From: Symsagittifera roscoffensis
Lineage: Eukaryota > Xenacoelomorpha > Acoela > Convolutidae
Assembly (NCBI RefSeq): GCF_963678635.1
Contig: NC_087070.1
Location: forward strand, 54,476,617-54,540,616
Direction of reading: 5' to 3'
DNA length: 64,000 nucleotides
Shown: piece by piece, positions 19,998 through 33,640 of the stretch
How positions within the stretch are numbered: the first letter of the stretch is position 1
How the letters are laid out: each line of letters starts with the position of its first letter
Notes under the pieces: generated by a model
The model's input: only the letters and a program-made list of their open reading frames with translations
Told to the model about the DNA's origin: nothing
Database searches by the model: none
Program-made: the position numbers and the translations under genes

Positions 19998-22267
19998 TCT
20001 CGTTATAATCGAAGCATTTGTTAGGCACGGGAGGTTTATGCGAACTTTGAATAAGTCAAAATGAAGGACTTAGTTTAACATATAATGGACACTTTGGGCT
20101 GAATAAACTGAACTTTTTGTTTCATTATTTGTGATTAAAGCAGTCAGTTCAAATTTTGTTGATCACATCCAATTTTTGGCCAGTTTTCTTTATGCAACGT
20201 TTGTTATTTCTCTCAAGCAGGGGCTTTAACCTTGGTTCTCCGAAATTAAAGAACATGACACCATCTTTTTTCATCTTCCTCGCTAAAGGTTTGTAGCCTC
20301 AATGAGCGAAAACATGTAACCATAAAAGTTGAACTATTTGAGTAAGCCGAACTTCAATATACATTTGTGTTTTCAATCACTAGTTTCATCCGAAAAAGTA
20401 AAAACTGATAGAGATTTATCGTTACTTAAAATGCGAAAAAAAAACAAAGAAAGAGGTAGACTGATTTGATTTAGAAATTTTCAGTTGCGTTTCTTCACAA
20501 GCGTGTACTGTTTGCTCAATATGAGATAGCAAACGGGAAATAGTAGACAGATTTGAACTAGAAATTTTCAAATTCTGCCAAAAAAACTTAAGATCGTTTT
20601 CAAGGTACCAAGATTGCAAAACTCAGAGTGCGAGTTTTTGATTTTCGTGAAACCAGCTCAAAACTAATTTTTATATCCAATTAAATTATTGATAAAAGTA
20701 TCTCTTTAAAATACTTCTTACTAAACAATCATGATCCATAACTAACACTTGCAATAATTTCCAAGGCTGAAACTATTTATAGGTTCAGCCAGCAAAAAAA
20801 TAAATTAAACTTAGCAAACAGTTGCTCTTCTCTAGAACAGTTCCTGATCTCGCAAGTACTAGTATACTCTAGATCTATTGAGACTAGGAGATATAAGAGT
20901 AAGATTAAGATCGGTATTAGACTAAGAAGTTGCACGAATCTATCCGGGCGAAAATAAGATAGCGTGACGAATAGACGGTGCACCGTATCAGAAATTACTC
21001 TATGAGTATGGCACCTTAAGCCCTTAAAAAAGTTATCGCAAGCCTGCTTGCTCGCTTTCTTCGCTCGACTTGAAACCAAAAAATCAAAAACTTGAAACCA
21101 GCTTTTCTCGGCACTGGAAAAATTTTTAAAATTTTAAAATGTCGTTCAAACAAAGACTGAAAAGGCTTCACAAAGATATATGACTCAACTCTCTCAGATG
21201 ATTATTTGTTCAATTTTTTTCAGAGAATAAAAAACTAATTAAGTTCGATCCGCTCATTTTAATTGTTTAAACCCTCATTTGCCGCCTTAATGCCTTTTCG
21301 TCTTAGTGGCTCGTCGTCCTTTTTACCTAGCACCGTTACATACCTTTATCAAGCAATTGGGTTTTATTTTCAATCAATTTCCGAGGAAAATATGCTACCC
21401 AGGAACAGGATTGGAAAAGTCCTGAGCTATAATGTACGTTTTTGGGCGCTTTTCCACCTTTTCATCCCCTTGTTTAATTGTAATTACAATAAACACTTGT
21501 TTAAAAATGTTGACACGCAATTTGTATTTGAGAACAAGTAATAGCCTGTTTTCTTTGCTTCTTGCGATGATACAACTATATGAACGCGTATTATTCTGTT
21601 AATTAGGCATAAAAACCACAATTGTCGGATCAACCGTAGCATCTCCTCCCCTAAGTGGCCTACCGTAGAATGTCCTCCCTAAGCACAAATTTGAAAAAGA
21701 TTTTATGCATAAAATATTCAATTCAAACAAGCGCGCTGAATATACTGCTGGAGAAAAATTTTAAAGACGAACAACTATTTTATCTTGTTAATAGCGTAAA
21801 ATATTTTTTAAGATTGTTTTTTTTGGCCCTTGAAGTCATTTTCTGAAAAACCTGTATTTTATCCCCCCTAAATCGATTTGAAGTGTGGGAGGAGTTATAC
21901 GGTTGATCCCAACTCTTTTCAAAAAATTTTGAAGAAATAAAAAATAAACAAAAAATTTTGTCGAAAGTTTTTTTTTTGCCAGAAGTGCTAAGTGAAGCTT
22001 CCAAAACGGGTTTTCTTTTTAATAAAATCCCGTTTTTTTTTTCTAAATGGCTAATTTTTATGTGCAACGTTACTCGATCGCTTTACTAGCTCAAAATTTA
22101 AACTAGCTTTTCTTGACACTGGGACAATTTTTTGAAAACTTTTTAATATCATTCGAATCACGACTGAAAGGCTCATTCCGATTATGATTTGTGGTACCTG
22201 ATTTTGCGTGGAAAACAAAAAAGTAGCGTGGTGTCTAACAGATGAAATTGAGATGACTTATTTTCAG
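19998..22267 (+). repeat. Repeat block D1
   Basis: Longest D copy. It starts tctcgttataatcgaagc and runs through a landmark series also found in D2-D4: AATGAAGGACTTAG, CAAGGCTGAAACTATT, GTGACGAATAGACGGTGC, CTTGCTCGCTTTCTTCGCTC, TGTACGTTTTTGGGCGC. From about 21000 onward it matches doublecortin intron 4 (D0) collinearly up to the exon 5 copy. It lacks the 1.3-kb insertion of D0 but has the 283-bp TIR element (21629-21911). Confidence 0.8.
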
Positions 22268-22480
22268 TTTCTGGAGTAAAGGCAGTTGCCACAGCCAGCT
22301 GGAACAACCCGACTCCAAAATCAAAAGCGAACGCCGAAGAGCAAACGAACCTGTCAAGTCTCCTCAACGAGAAATGCAACATCGAAGACAATCGCGACTT
22401 CATCCGGCCGAGGACCATTACTCTCGTTCAAAATGGAAACCCGAGGAGCATTTCACGACTGCTGTTGAACAAGAAGACTG
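22268..22480 (+). pseudogene. Truncated duplicate of doublecortin exon 5
   Basis: The first 213 of 309 nt of exon 5 are duplicated here together with the preceding intron and its acceptor ttttcag. One base is missing in the fourth to fifth codon region, which creates a TAA (CTGGAGTAAAGG against CTGGAGTACGAGG), and a few substitutions follow. The copy ends abruptly inside the codons for KKTA, where element E1 sequence begins. It has no donor site and is not a functional exon. Confidence 0.9.
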
Positions 22481-24020
22481 TGTCTCTTTATATATCTGAA
22501 TCTTGTGGATTGGTTTACTATTCTCCGACCCTTGATCACAAACCACACATGAGTAAGATTAAGTTGTTCATAAAATTTTACCACTTGAGAAAGTATAAAA
22601 TCATTCTAACGAATTGATATACTCTCTCTCTAACACGTCTATACTCGACAATCTATCCACCTGGATAAAGTTAAGCTCAAAGAAATTGCAAGAACTAACA
22701 GTTTAGGAAATAAGAAAACCTAACTCTTGGCTTTTGCACCCATCACTCTAACACTTATGTCAGGAGATAATTTGTGATACAAACTAACAATAATTACCCA
22801 TAATTTTTTAATTAAAGAAAAAAGGTATGATCTTGTAATTACACCGCATAAACAAAAAATAGTATACATCAGATCAAAAAAAAAACAAAAAAGGCAATTT
22901 TCACAAAACAAAAACAAATCGTCAATCAAAATTTTTTCCAGAATACGAAACGCAATTTTGGAATCTGACAACTTCCAAAACTTCGAGATCTAGTACACGA
23001 CAAAAATAAACTAAAAAAAACCAAAGATGTTTTTCGGAATCAGAATCCATAACAGCATCATCTTCGCAAACCGGTAAAACTCTATAAATGGAATCAGCCA
23101 ATAAGACATATTGGAAACAAACTTTAACTGTAATTCCGAACAAAAAATGATGAAAACGATGAAAATTTTGGCGATGACTTTATCCTTCCTTTGTCAAAAA
23201 TCCACAAAGCGATTCAAATTTATTTTTAAGAGGAAGCAGCCCAAAGTAAACGAGAATTTCTTGAAGTAAAAATGAAATGTCAAGTATTCGACCACTACCT
23301 ACCAGGTATCAGTAATATCACTTCGCATATGGTATTTTACTATTGAAGTTCTACCACCAAACTCATCAAATCAACCACCACACCGATTACAAACAAATGA
23401 TATAGAACTAGATTTCTCGAAAGTTTTTTCAGAATATATCAAAAAAATTTAACACCAAAACTCACAAAGAGCAAACTCAATTTTCGCCATCATGTTTTTG
23501 CCATCATTCATAGTTTTGTTTCTATTTTAGTAACAAAAGAAAAACTTTATGTATCACTACCGCAAACATCTCGACACGCAGTAATAAGACGCGAAATAAA
23601 TCGTTTTTCACGATTCGCAGATTCTATTCGTGAAACTATCACCGATAGTGAAAGGTCACAAACAGTTAAAGTTGATCTACAAAAATTTCTAGCATGGTAC
23701 AATTTAGATTTTTTCTAACGCAATTTAGACCTAATTTCACCAGCAAGAAAAAAATTCAGACAACAAACAAACGATGAAACAATTTTAGCAGAAAAAACAG
23801 ATTATGTATGGACCCTGAATGTTCTCATGTATTATTTTTAACACCCTAAATGATATTTCCAGGGCAGCAATTGAAATTTTTTCTTTACACAGATTATCAA
23901 GGAGTAACTCCACTCACAAATGAAACCACGCCTTTGACTTATAACGCAAAAATTAATGAAAGGACAAGACTAGTAGAAGAGTGAGCTGATCATGGAAAAA
24001 TAGAGATGGAGTTTTAGAAA
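22481..24020 (+). other. Segment S0, retroelement-associated, unassigned
   Basis: Same sequence as 36121-37690 and 43234-44400. Decayed frames include one with HYLPGISNIT and another with RETNRFSRF followed by SERSQTVKVDL. They belong to the element family by position (always just upstream of the LTR-like region), so they could be env or another 3' gene of an upstream unit, but no family could be recognised. Confidence 0.5.
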
Positions 24021-24024
24021 ATTA

Positions 24025-24405
24025 AATGTAATTACAAGCAGAATTTTAAAATTTTTAATAAAAATTTTATGAAAGTTACTATCTGAAACTTACCATACCG
24101 AAGTTTTGTAAGATAGCCCTTACATATTTCAAATTGTAGGAGTTAGCTAACAAACGCATGTATCGGCAAACTCGAGCTCCAAGAAACCTCAGGCGCTAAA
24201 AATTTTGTGAAACTTACCGCCCTACTATCTCAAAACTCTGGCACAACCTATAATTTATCTTAACACATGAAACGAATTCCTTATCTTAATACATTGCTCG
24301 GAGACCGAATGCTCTATTCCCTTTGTTAAAACATGGGGGTCTTCAACCCGCCCCCTGCCCACTGATCAACTCACATTCTGCTACTGACAAGAAATATTTT
24401 CATTC
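24025..24405 (+). mobile_element. LTR/leader-like region of E1 (5' truncated)
   Basis: Contains AAACTTACCATACCGAAG and later CTCGGAGACCGAATGCTC and CATGGGGGTCTTCAACCC, which recur before gag in E2, E3 and E4. The first 200 bp present in the other copies are missing here. No 3' partner and no clear tRNA primer-binding site could be identified. Confidence 0.45.
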
Positions 24406-24903
24406 AACATTTATCAATACACGGGAGACCTTGAACGGTACTAGAAACTTAACACAACAAGATATCCAAACTCCATCACATATGTAAACGAAGAAATAGT
24501 GAAACACTACCCATAACAATCAATACAACAAAGAATTTCTCCTATTCATCCAACATAAAAAAAAACTTTTCTACCAACGACATACAATCAACAGTTTAAC
24601 CATCAGTCGTTCCAAAATTTTCACATATAGTTTATCAAACAAATAGATCAATTACTAGAAAAACATTCAATTGGAAAAAACTTTGCAAACCATAATTTGG
24701 ATTTTTTGCTAATAATAACAAAATTAATCCAATAGCAAGACCACTCTATACAACACAAAATAAATTACAAGAACACAATTATACTCAACTGGCACAAAGC
24801 CAATAATAAATTCTAATGATAAAACAAAAACACAAAAAATCGCAATGAAAAATATAGATTTTTTCAAAAAAATAAAATCCCGACTAACAAGCCATTTGTA
24901 AGA

Positions 24904-26650
24904 AGCCAACCACACTAATCTGAAGATGAAGATTACTTTCATCAAAACCAACAACAGTAAAAAACAATCAACCAAAAAAATTGCTGGAATAAAATCGATC
25001 AACCAGATGAAATCTTTCAACCAGATAATTTTGAACCGTATTTGAACTCTCAACAACCACGGCAAATACAACAACAATCTTCTCAACGACAAAATTTGGC
25101 GCAACTTAATAGTAAGATGTATTCGCAAAACGTTACACAGTTTTCAACCCGAATGAATGAGAAATAAAATCCCATGACTTTATTATTTAGAACAACATGA
25201 AATAACAAACAATTAATATGAAGTAAACAAAAATCAGCCAAATGCAGCAAAATCACTCCAAATCACAATGATTTCATACCTTATGGTTGGACAATCGATA
25301 AAATCTAACAGCTATTCATGGCATTTCCAGGAAAAAACCCTGAGTACTCAGTAGGAGACTACTAAAATGCTGTTACAGCCCATTTTTCTTAAACATAGGC
25401 CCAGAACCTATAAATACACCACGATATCACAAATGGGGTTCACAGAGGAACAAGACTTATACAAACTACACACAATGGCGCAGCTAAAAAATGGTTTTCA
25501 TTATTGCCCATAAAAATTAAATCCGATTGGAAACGACTTACACAGGAGTTCTCAAAAATATTTGCTTCTGAACGAAACGAAACATCAAGGAGTCATATGC
25601 AACGGAATTCATAGACTTCCAAATGAAACAAAAAAACTGCTCGCAGTAAGAATTGAAAATTTGGTACTAAAAGCTTATTCTCTCAATATTCATGATAACA
25701 AAAATACTAAAAAGACAGAAATCCTAACGATCTTTAAAATAGCACAATTAGAAAAAAAATGCAATAAAAAAGCATCACATCCATCATCAATCCGAAAACC
25801 CAACCATGATTTCTGAAAATTAGCAGAAAAGATTACTCAAATCTTAAACATCTATAAAAAAAAACCCAAATTTTAAAAGCAAACCCTCATATAAAAAATA
25901 ATATAACTGTTGCCGCAGATATGGACATAGCATTGCTGAATGCAGACAAAAACAACAAAATTGCATCGAAAACGATCAGAATTTACCGAACAAAAGCATT
26001 CAAAGTATTAATAGCTCAGGAAAACCACTCTCAAATAACTACAGAATTGTTAGAGCACAGTCCCCTTATTGTAATAGCTTTCAAGGAAGATATCCAGATC
26101 GAAGAAACTCTTAAAACTATTCATAGAGTAGATCTAGCAGATCAAATAGACAAAGTACTCAAAATCGATACAATTAATCTAGATCAAAGTCTAAAAGAAG
26201 TAATTACTCAAACTATAATAGAAATCGCTCATATTCAAACCCTCAAAATACAAACTTATGTAATGACCGCTCAGGAAATTATTCAAACAACCGCAATCGA
26301 AATTTTTCAAATAATTTGATAGAAATTACTCTAACAAAAGATCACACAGCCATCCAAACAACAGACCGTATAGTAATAATTAAAACAAAAGATCTAGAAG
26401 TAGACAGAGAATTATCAAAACAGATCAAGAAACATTTGATAATTCTAGTAAAAGAATTAATAACTGTCAAAACAGATCAAGAAATTATTCTCAGTCACCG
26501 CATCGGGGTAACCAATACTGCAGGAGTAGCATATCAAAACATCAAAGACAAATCAACCAAGTACAATCTACAAATGAAACCAGCACAGGCCCTCCAGTTA
26601 TTGACAATACAGAAACTTCAGATATCAACTAAACCACATACACTATGAAA
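24904..26650 (+). pseudogene. gag pseudogene of E1
   Basis: The Gln/Asn-rich start region has a frame with DEIFQPDNFEPYLNSQQ. The capsid-like region has frames with AFPGKNPEYSV and RLPNETKKLLAVRIENL. A nucleocapsid zinc knuckle of C-x2-C-x4-H-x4-C type is at 25911-25955, with its first Cys changed to Asn. After it comes an RS/SN-rich basic stretch with three in-frame stops. Several frameshifts. A second frame through the nucleocapsid region (25921-26319, 132 residues) is open but is not the zinc-knuckle frame. Confidence 0.7.
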
Positions 26651-26939
26651 GCACAGATGATGAGATTGAAACAGAAAATACATTAATTACTAATTTGCTG
26701 AAAATAGAACATGGATATGAAACACCAATTGAATCGAATTATTACCAAAATGAAATGACCAGTTCTAAACCTCAAGAAGCAGATAACAATCAAGAAAACT
26801 CAAATTACACTCCACATTTATTAAAAAATTATTTTCAAATTGAACATAATTTAACAGAATACAACAAACAAAAAATCACTACCAAAAGAAAAAAATTCGA
26901 CACTTACACTTTCTTTAGAAAGCACGAAAAAAAATTCAA

Positions 26940-27329
26940 CCACCAGACCTTAATATAGATCATTTAATCGATTCTGGCGCAGTATCAAACAATACTACTA
27001 TTCCTACATGGAATGAGATACAAACTCTACATCCAAAACTTTCTTCTTCCAAAACTTCAGGTAATCAAGCCACTGCACAAGGTACAACTTTAACTTCTTA
27101 TGGAATGGTTCAATTATTACTTATACCAACTCGAACAATGGAACAAATTAACCTTTCACGAAAACCCTTCAAACAAATGTTCCATATAATTGATATTAAA
27201 CATGGTATAATCGGAATCCCATTAAATACTAAATATATTTCAACTATAAATTTCTTTAATGGTAAATTGCAAATCAAAGACACATATACAAAAATCAATA
27301 GTACAATTCTAACATTTTTTGAAAGATAA
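26940..27329 (+). pseudogene. Retroviral-type aspartic protease of E1
   Basis: A single frame runs to TGA-free end at about 27329. It has HLIDSGAVSN (catalytic D-S-G at 26970-26978), a flap-like region and the distal IIGIPLN matching the retropepsin ILG motif. Length from the catalytic Asp, about 120 residues, fits a retropepsin. It retains the catalytic Asp, unlike E2. The upstream gag frame is not joined without a shift. E3 and E4 lack this domain. Confidence 0.7.
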
Positions 27330-27422
27330 AATAAACAAACCCCATTCTTTTTTTATAGTTTACCCTATCTATAATCAACTCAAAAAAGATTGAAAACCAC
27401 TGACAGGACTTGCATATGATTG

Positions 27423-29363
27423 TCAAAATGAAGGACTTAGTTTATTATATAATGGACACTTTGGGCTGAATAAACTGAACTTTTTGTTTCATTATTTGTG
27501 ATTAAAGCAGTCAGTTCAAATTCTGTTGATCACATCCAATTTTTGGCCAGTTTTCTTTATGCAACGTTTGTTATTTCTCTCAAGCAGGGGCTTTAACCTT
27601 GGTTCTCCGAAATTAAAGAACATGACACCATCTTTTTTCATCTTCCTCGCTAAAGGTTTGTAGCCTCAATGAGCGAAAATATGTAACCATAAAAGTTGAA
27701 CTATTTGAGTAAGCCGAACTTCAATATACATTTGTGTTTTCAATCACTAGTTTCATCCGAAAAAGTAAAAACTGATAGAGATTTATTGTTACTTAAAATG
27801 CGAAAAAGAAACAAAGAAAGAGGTAGACTGATTTGATTTAGAAATTTTCAATTGCGTTTCTTCACAAGCGTGTACTTTTTGCTCAATATGAGATAGCAAA
27901 CGGGAAATAGTAGACAGATTTGAACTAGAAATTTTCAAGTTCTGCCAAAAAAAACATAAAATCGTTTTCAAGGTACCAAGATTGCAAAACTCAGAGTGCG
28001 AGTTTTTGATTTTCGTGAAACCAGCTCAAAACTAATTTTTATATCCAATTAAATTATTGATAAAAGTATCTCTTTAAAATACTTCTTACTAACCAATCAT
28101 GATCCATAACTAACACTTGCAATAATTTCCAAGGCTGAAACTATTTATAGGTTCAGCCAGCAAAAAATAAATTAAACTTAGCAAACAGTTGCTCTTCTCT
28201 AGAACAGTTCCTGATCTCGCAAGTACTAGTATACTCTAGATCTATTGAGACTAGGAGATATAAGAGTAAGATTAAGATCGGTATTAGACTAAGAAGTTAG
28301 CGTGACGAATAGACGGTGCACCGTATCAGAAATTACTCTATGAGTATGGCACCTTAAGCCCTTAAAAAAGCTATCGCAAGCCTGCTTGCTCGCTTTCTTC
28401 GCTCGACTTGAAACCAAAAAATCAAAAACTTGAAACCAGCTTTTCTCGGCACTGGAAAAATTTTTAAAATTTTAAAATGTCGTTCAAACAAAGACTGAAA
28501 AGGCTTCACAAAGATATATGACTCAACTCTCTCAGATGATTATTTGTTCAATTTTTTTCAGAGAATAAAAAACTAATTAAGTTCGATCCGCTCATTTTAA
28601 TTGTTTAAGCCCTCATTTGCCGCCTTAATGCCTTTTCGTCTTAGTGGCTCGTCGTCCTTTTTACCTAGCACCGTTTCATACATTTATCAAGCAATTGGGT
28701 TTTATTTTCAATCAATTTCCGAGGAAAGTATGCTACCCAGGAACAGGAATTGAAAAGTCCTGAGCTATAATGTACGTTTTTGGGCGCTTTTCCACCTTTT
28801 CATCCCCTTGTTTAATTGTAATTACAATAAACACTTGTTTAAAAATGTTGACACGCAATTTGTATTTGAGAACAAGTAATAGCCTCTTTTCTTGTGCTTC
28901 TTGCGATGATACAACTATATGAACGCGTATTATTCTGTTAATTAGGCATAAAAACCACAATTGTCGGATCAACCGTAGCATCTCCTCCCCTAAGTGGCCT
29001 ACCGTAGAATGTCCTCCCTAAGCACAAATTTGAAAAAGATTTTATGCATAAAATGTTCAATTCAAACAAGCGCGCTGAATATACTGCTGGAGAAAAATTT
29101 TAAAGACGAACAACTATTTTATCTTGTTTATAGCGTAAAATATTTTTTAAGATTGTTTTTTTTGGCCCTTGAAGTCATTTTCTGAAAAACCTGTATTTTA
29201 TCCCCCCTAAATCGATTTGAAGTGTGGGAATCCCAACTGTTTTCAAAAAATTTTGAAGAAATAAAAAATAAACAAAAAATTTTGTCGAAAGTTTTTTTCT
29301 TGCCAGAAGTGCTAAGTGAAGCTTCCAAAACGGGTTTTCTTTTTAATAAAATCCCCTTTTTTA
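27423..29363 (+). repeat. Repeat block D2
   Basis: Collinear with D1 from AATGAAGGACTTAG on, very similar, and ends at the poly-T stretch after AATAAAATCCC, before the exon-5-bearing part. The right terminal repeat of the 283-bp TIR element is deleted (…GTGTGGGAATCCCAAC). Confidence 0.8.
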
Positions 29364-29381
29364 GCTTAAGTTTAATCGTTT

Positions 29382-29997
29382 TCTCGTTATAATCGAAGCA
29401 TTTGTATGGCACGGGAGGTTTATGCGAACTTTGAATAAGTCAAAATGAAGGACTTAGATTATTATATAATGGACACTTTGGGCTGAATAAACTGAACTTT
29501 TTGTTTCATTATTTGTGATTAAAGCAGTCAGTTCAAATTCTGTTGATCACATCCAATTTTTGGCCAGTTTTCTTTATGCAACGTTTGTTATTTCTCTCAA
29601 GCAGGGGCTTTAACCTTGGTTCTCCGAAATTAAAGAACATGACACCATCTTTTTTCATCTTCCTCGCTAAAGGTTTGTAGCCTCAATGAGCGAAAATATG
29701 TAACCATAAAAGTTGAACTATTTGAGTAAGCCGAACTTCAATATACATTTGTGTTTTCAATCACTAGTTTCATCCGAAAAAGTAAAAACTGATAGAGATT
29801 TATCGTTACTTAAAATCGTTTTCAAGGTACCAAGATTGCAAAACTCAGAGTGCGAGTTTTTGATTTTCGTGAAACCAGCTCATAACTAATTTTTATATCC
29901 AATTAAATTATTGATAAAAGTATCTCTTTAAAATACTTCTTATCAACCAATCATGATCCATAACCAACACTTGGAATAATTTCCAAGGCTGAAACTA
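29382..29997 (+). repeat. Repeat block D3 (short)
   Basis: Begins at the same place as D1 (tctcgttataatcgaagc) and ends at CAAGGCTGAAACTATT. About 165 bp are deleted between two ACTTAAAAT-like points relative to D1 and D2. Element E2 follows immediately. Confidence 0.75.
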
Positions 29998-31143
29998 TTT
30001 TTTTGATAGGTTTTTCAAGCTAAAACTGTATTTTTTTCAAGATAAAAGGTATGTGAAAATAAACTTTAAAACATTTTTTGAAACCTACCTTCCAAAAAAA
30101 TGTTTTTCAAGATGAAAAAAATTTTCCAAATAATATCTAAAATATTTTCAAAAATTTTTTTCTTAAAGGTTCCATCTGAACTTTTCTATCCAATAAAAAA
30201 ATTTTTTTTCAAAATTAAATGTTTTTACAAGCAGAATTTTAAAATTTTTAATAACAATTTTCTGAAAGTTACTATCTGAAACTTACCTTACCGAAGTTTT
30301 GTAAGATAGCCCTTACATATTTCAAATTGTAGGAGTTAGCTAACAAACGCATGTATCGGCAAACTCGAGCTCCAAGAAACCTCAGGCGCTAAAAATTTTG
30401 TGAAACTTACCGCCCTACTATCTCAAAACTCTGGCACAACCTATAATTTATCTTAACACATGAAGCGAATTCCTTATCTTAATACATTGCTCGGAGACCG
30501 AATGCTCTATTCCCTTTGTTAAAACATGGGGGTCTTCAACCCGCCCCCTGCCCACTGATCAACTCACACTCTGCTACTGACAAGAAATATTTTCATTCAA
30601 CATTTATCAATACACGGGAGACCTTGAACGGTACTAGAAACTTAACACAACAAGATATCCAAACTCCATCACATATGTAAACGAAGAAATAGTTGAAACA
30701 CTACCCATAACAATCAATACAACAAAGAATTTCTCCTATTCATCCAACATAAGAAAAAAACCTTTTCTACCAACGACATTCAATCAACAGTTTAACCATC
30801 AGTCGTTCCAAAATTTTCACATATAGTTTATCAAACAAATAGACCAATTACTAGAAAACGACCATCTATAAGCGAAAAACATTCAATTGGAAAAAACTTT
30901 GCAAACCATAATTTTGATTTTTTTGCTAAAAATAACAAAAGTAATCCAATAGCAAGACCACTCTATACAACACAAAATAAATTACAAGAACACAATTATA
31001 CTCAACTGGCACCAAAGCCAATAATAAATTCTAATGATAAAACAAAAACACAGAAAATCGCAATGAAAAATATAGATTTTTTCAAACAAATAAAATCCCG
31101 ACTAACAAGCCATTTCTAAGAAGCCAACCACACTAATCTGAAG

Positions 31144-32869
31144 ATGAAGATTACTTTCATCAAAACCAACAACAAAAAAAAACAATCAACCAAAAATTGC
31201 TGGAATAAAATCGATCAACCAGATGAAATCTTTCAACCAGATAATTTTGAACCGTATTTGAACTCTCAACAACCACGGCAAATACAACAACAATCTTCTC
31301 AACGACAAAATTTGGCGCAACCTAATAGTAACATGTATTCGCAAAATGTTACATAGACTCAAAGTTTTCAACCCGAATAAATGAGAAATAAAATCCCATG
31401 ACTTTATTATTTAGAACAACATGAAATAACAAACAATTAATATGAAGAAAACAAAAATCAGCCAAATGCAGCAAAATCACTCCAAATCACAATGAATTCA
31501 TACCTTATGGGTGGACAACCCATAAAATCTAACAGCTATTCATAGCATTTCCAGGAACAAACCCTGAGTACTCAGTAGAAGACTACTAAAATGCTGTTAC
31601 AGCCCATTTTTCTTAAACATAGGCCCAGAACCTATAAAGACACCACGATATCACAAATGGGGTTCACAGAGGAACAGCACTTATACAAACTACACACAAT
31701 GGCGCAGTTAAAAAAGGTTTTCATTATTGCCCATAAAAAATAAATCCGATAGGAAACGACTTACACAGGAGTTTTCAAAAATGTTTGCTTCTGAACGAAA
31801 CGAAATATCAAGGAGTCATATGCAACGGAATTCATAGACTTCCAAATGAAACAAAAAAAACTGCTCGCAGTAAGAATCGAAACTTTAGTACGAAAAGCTT
31901 ATTCTCTCAAAATACATGATAACAAAAATACGAAAAAGACAGAAATCCTAACGATCTTTAAAATAACACAATTAGAAAAAAAAATGCAATAAAAAAGCAT
32001 CACATCCATCATCAATCCGAAAACCCAATAATGATTTCTGAAAAATAGCAAAAAAGGTTACTCAAATCTTAAACATCTATAAAAAAACCCAAATTTTAAA
32101 AGCAAGCCCTCATATAAAACATAATGTAAATGTTGCCGCAGATACGGACATAGCATTGCTGAATGCAGACAAAAACAACAAGAATACATCAAAAAAATCA
32201 GAATTTACCGAACAAAAGCATTCAAAGTATTAATAGCTCAGGAAAACCACTCTCAAATAACTACAGAATTGTTAGAGCACAGTCCCCTTATTGTAATAGC
32301 TTTCATGGAAGATATCCAGATCGAAGAAACTCTTAAAACTATTCATAGAGTAGATCTAGCAGATCAAATAGACAAAGTACTCAAAATCGATACAATTATT
32401 TCGATCAAAGTCTAAAAGAAGTAATTACTCAAACTATAATAGAAATCGCTCATATTCAAACCCTCAGAATACAGACTTATGTAATGACCGCTCAGGAAAT
32501 TATTCAAACAACCGCAATCGAAATTTTTCAAATAATTTTGATAGAAATTACTCTAACAAAAGATCACACAGCCATCCCAACAACAGACCGCTAGTAATAA
32601 TTAAAACAAAAGATCTAGAAGTAGACAGAGAATTATCAAAACAGATCAAGAAACATTTGATAATTCTAGTAAAAGAAACAATAACTGTCAAAACAGATCA
32701 AGAAATTATTCTCAGTCACCGCATCGGAGTAACCAATACTGCAGGAGTAGCATATCAAAACATCAAAGACAAATCAACCAAGTACAATCTACAAATGCAA
32801 CCAGCACAGGCCCTCCAGTTATTGACAATACAGAAACTTCAGATATCAACTAAACCACATACACTATGA
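31144..32869 (+). pseudogene. gag pseudogene of E2
   Basis: Start region open at 31144-31356 with the DEIFQPDNFEPY frame and a Gln-rich stretch. Capsid-like frames with stops follow. The zinc-knuckle region at about 32140 has lost the first Cys, but keeps C-x4-H-x4-C spacing for the rest. The RS-rich region carries the same three stops as E1 plus frameshifts. Confidence 0.65.
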
Positions 32870-33154
32870 AAGCACAGATGATGAGATTGAAACAGAAAAT
32901 ACATTAATTACTAATTTGCTGAAAATAGAACATGGATATGAAACACCAATTGAATCGAATTATTACCAAAATGAAATGACCAGTTCTAAACCTCAAGAAG
33001 CAGATAACAATCAAGAAAACTCAAATTAAACTCCACATTTATTAAAAAATTATTTTCAAATTGAACATAATTTAACAGAATACAACAAACAAAAAATCAC
33101 TACCAAAAGAAAAAAATTCGACACTTACACTTTCTTTAGAAAGCACGAAAAAAA

Positions 33155-33543
33155 ATTCAACCACCAGACCTTAATATAGATCATTTAATCGAGTCTGGCG
33201 CAGTATCAAACAATACTACTATTCCTACATGGAATGAGATTCAAACTCTACATCCAAAACTTTCTTCTTCCAAAACTTCAGGTAAACAAGCCACTGCACA
33301 AGGTACAACTTTAACAAATTATGGAATGGTTCAATTATTACTTATACCAACTCGAACAATGGAACAAATTAACCTTTCACTAAGACCCTTCAAACAAATG
33401 TTCCATATAATTGATATTAAACATAGTATAATCGGAATCCCATTAAATACTAAATATATTTCAACTATAAATATCTTTAATAGTAATTTGCAAATCAAAG
33501 ACACATATACAAAAATCAATAGTACAATTCTAACATTTTTTTG
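33155..33543 (+). pseudogene. Aspartic protease of E2, catalytic Asp replaced
   Basis: Same domain as in E1 but the catalytic codon is GAG (33191-33193), giving E-S-G-A in place of D-S-G-A, so it cannot be an active retropepsin. The distal IIGIPLN motif is kept. Confidence 0.7.
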
Positions 33544-33640
33544 AAAGATAAAATAAACAACCCCCATTCTTTTTTTAAAGTTTACCCTATCTATAATCAA
33601 CTCAAAAAAGATTGAAAACCACTGACAGGACATGCATATG

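Larger units (their letters stand above)
22481..27422 (+). mobile_element. Ty3/gypsy-like element E1 (gag-protease remnant)
   Basis: Order: unassigned segment S0 (22481-24020), LTR/leader-like region (24025-24405), gag (about 24904-26650), spacer frame (26650-26958), protease (26940-27329), short tail. RT, RNase H and integrase are absent. D1 flanks it on the left and D2 on the right. All coding parts are broken. Confidence 0.75.
30004..33640 (+). mobile_element. Ty3/gypsy-like element E2 (gag-protease remnant)
   Basis: LTR/leader-like region from TGATAGG (30004) to about 30590, gag (31144-32869) and protease (33155-33543). Same architecture and same loss of RT and integrase as E1. It sits between D3 and D4, and gag is even more broken than in E1. 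Confidence 0.75.

Noticed and set aside
24724-25128. 134-codon open frame on the - strand, recurring at 31186-31371, 39595-39966 and 45821-46096
   Set aside because: It is the antisense of the A- and Q-rich gag region; it recurs only because the DNA is duplicated, and its Leu/Ile/Phe/Val richness follows from A-rich coding on the other strand.
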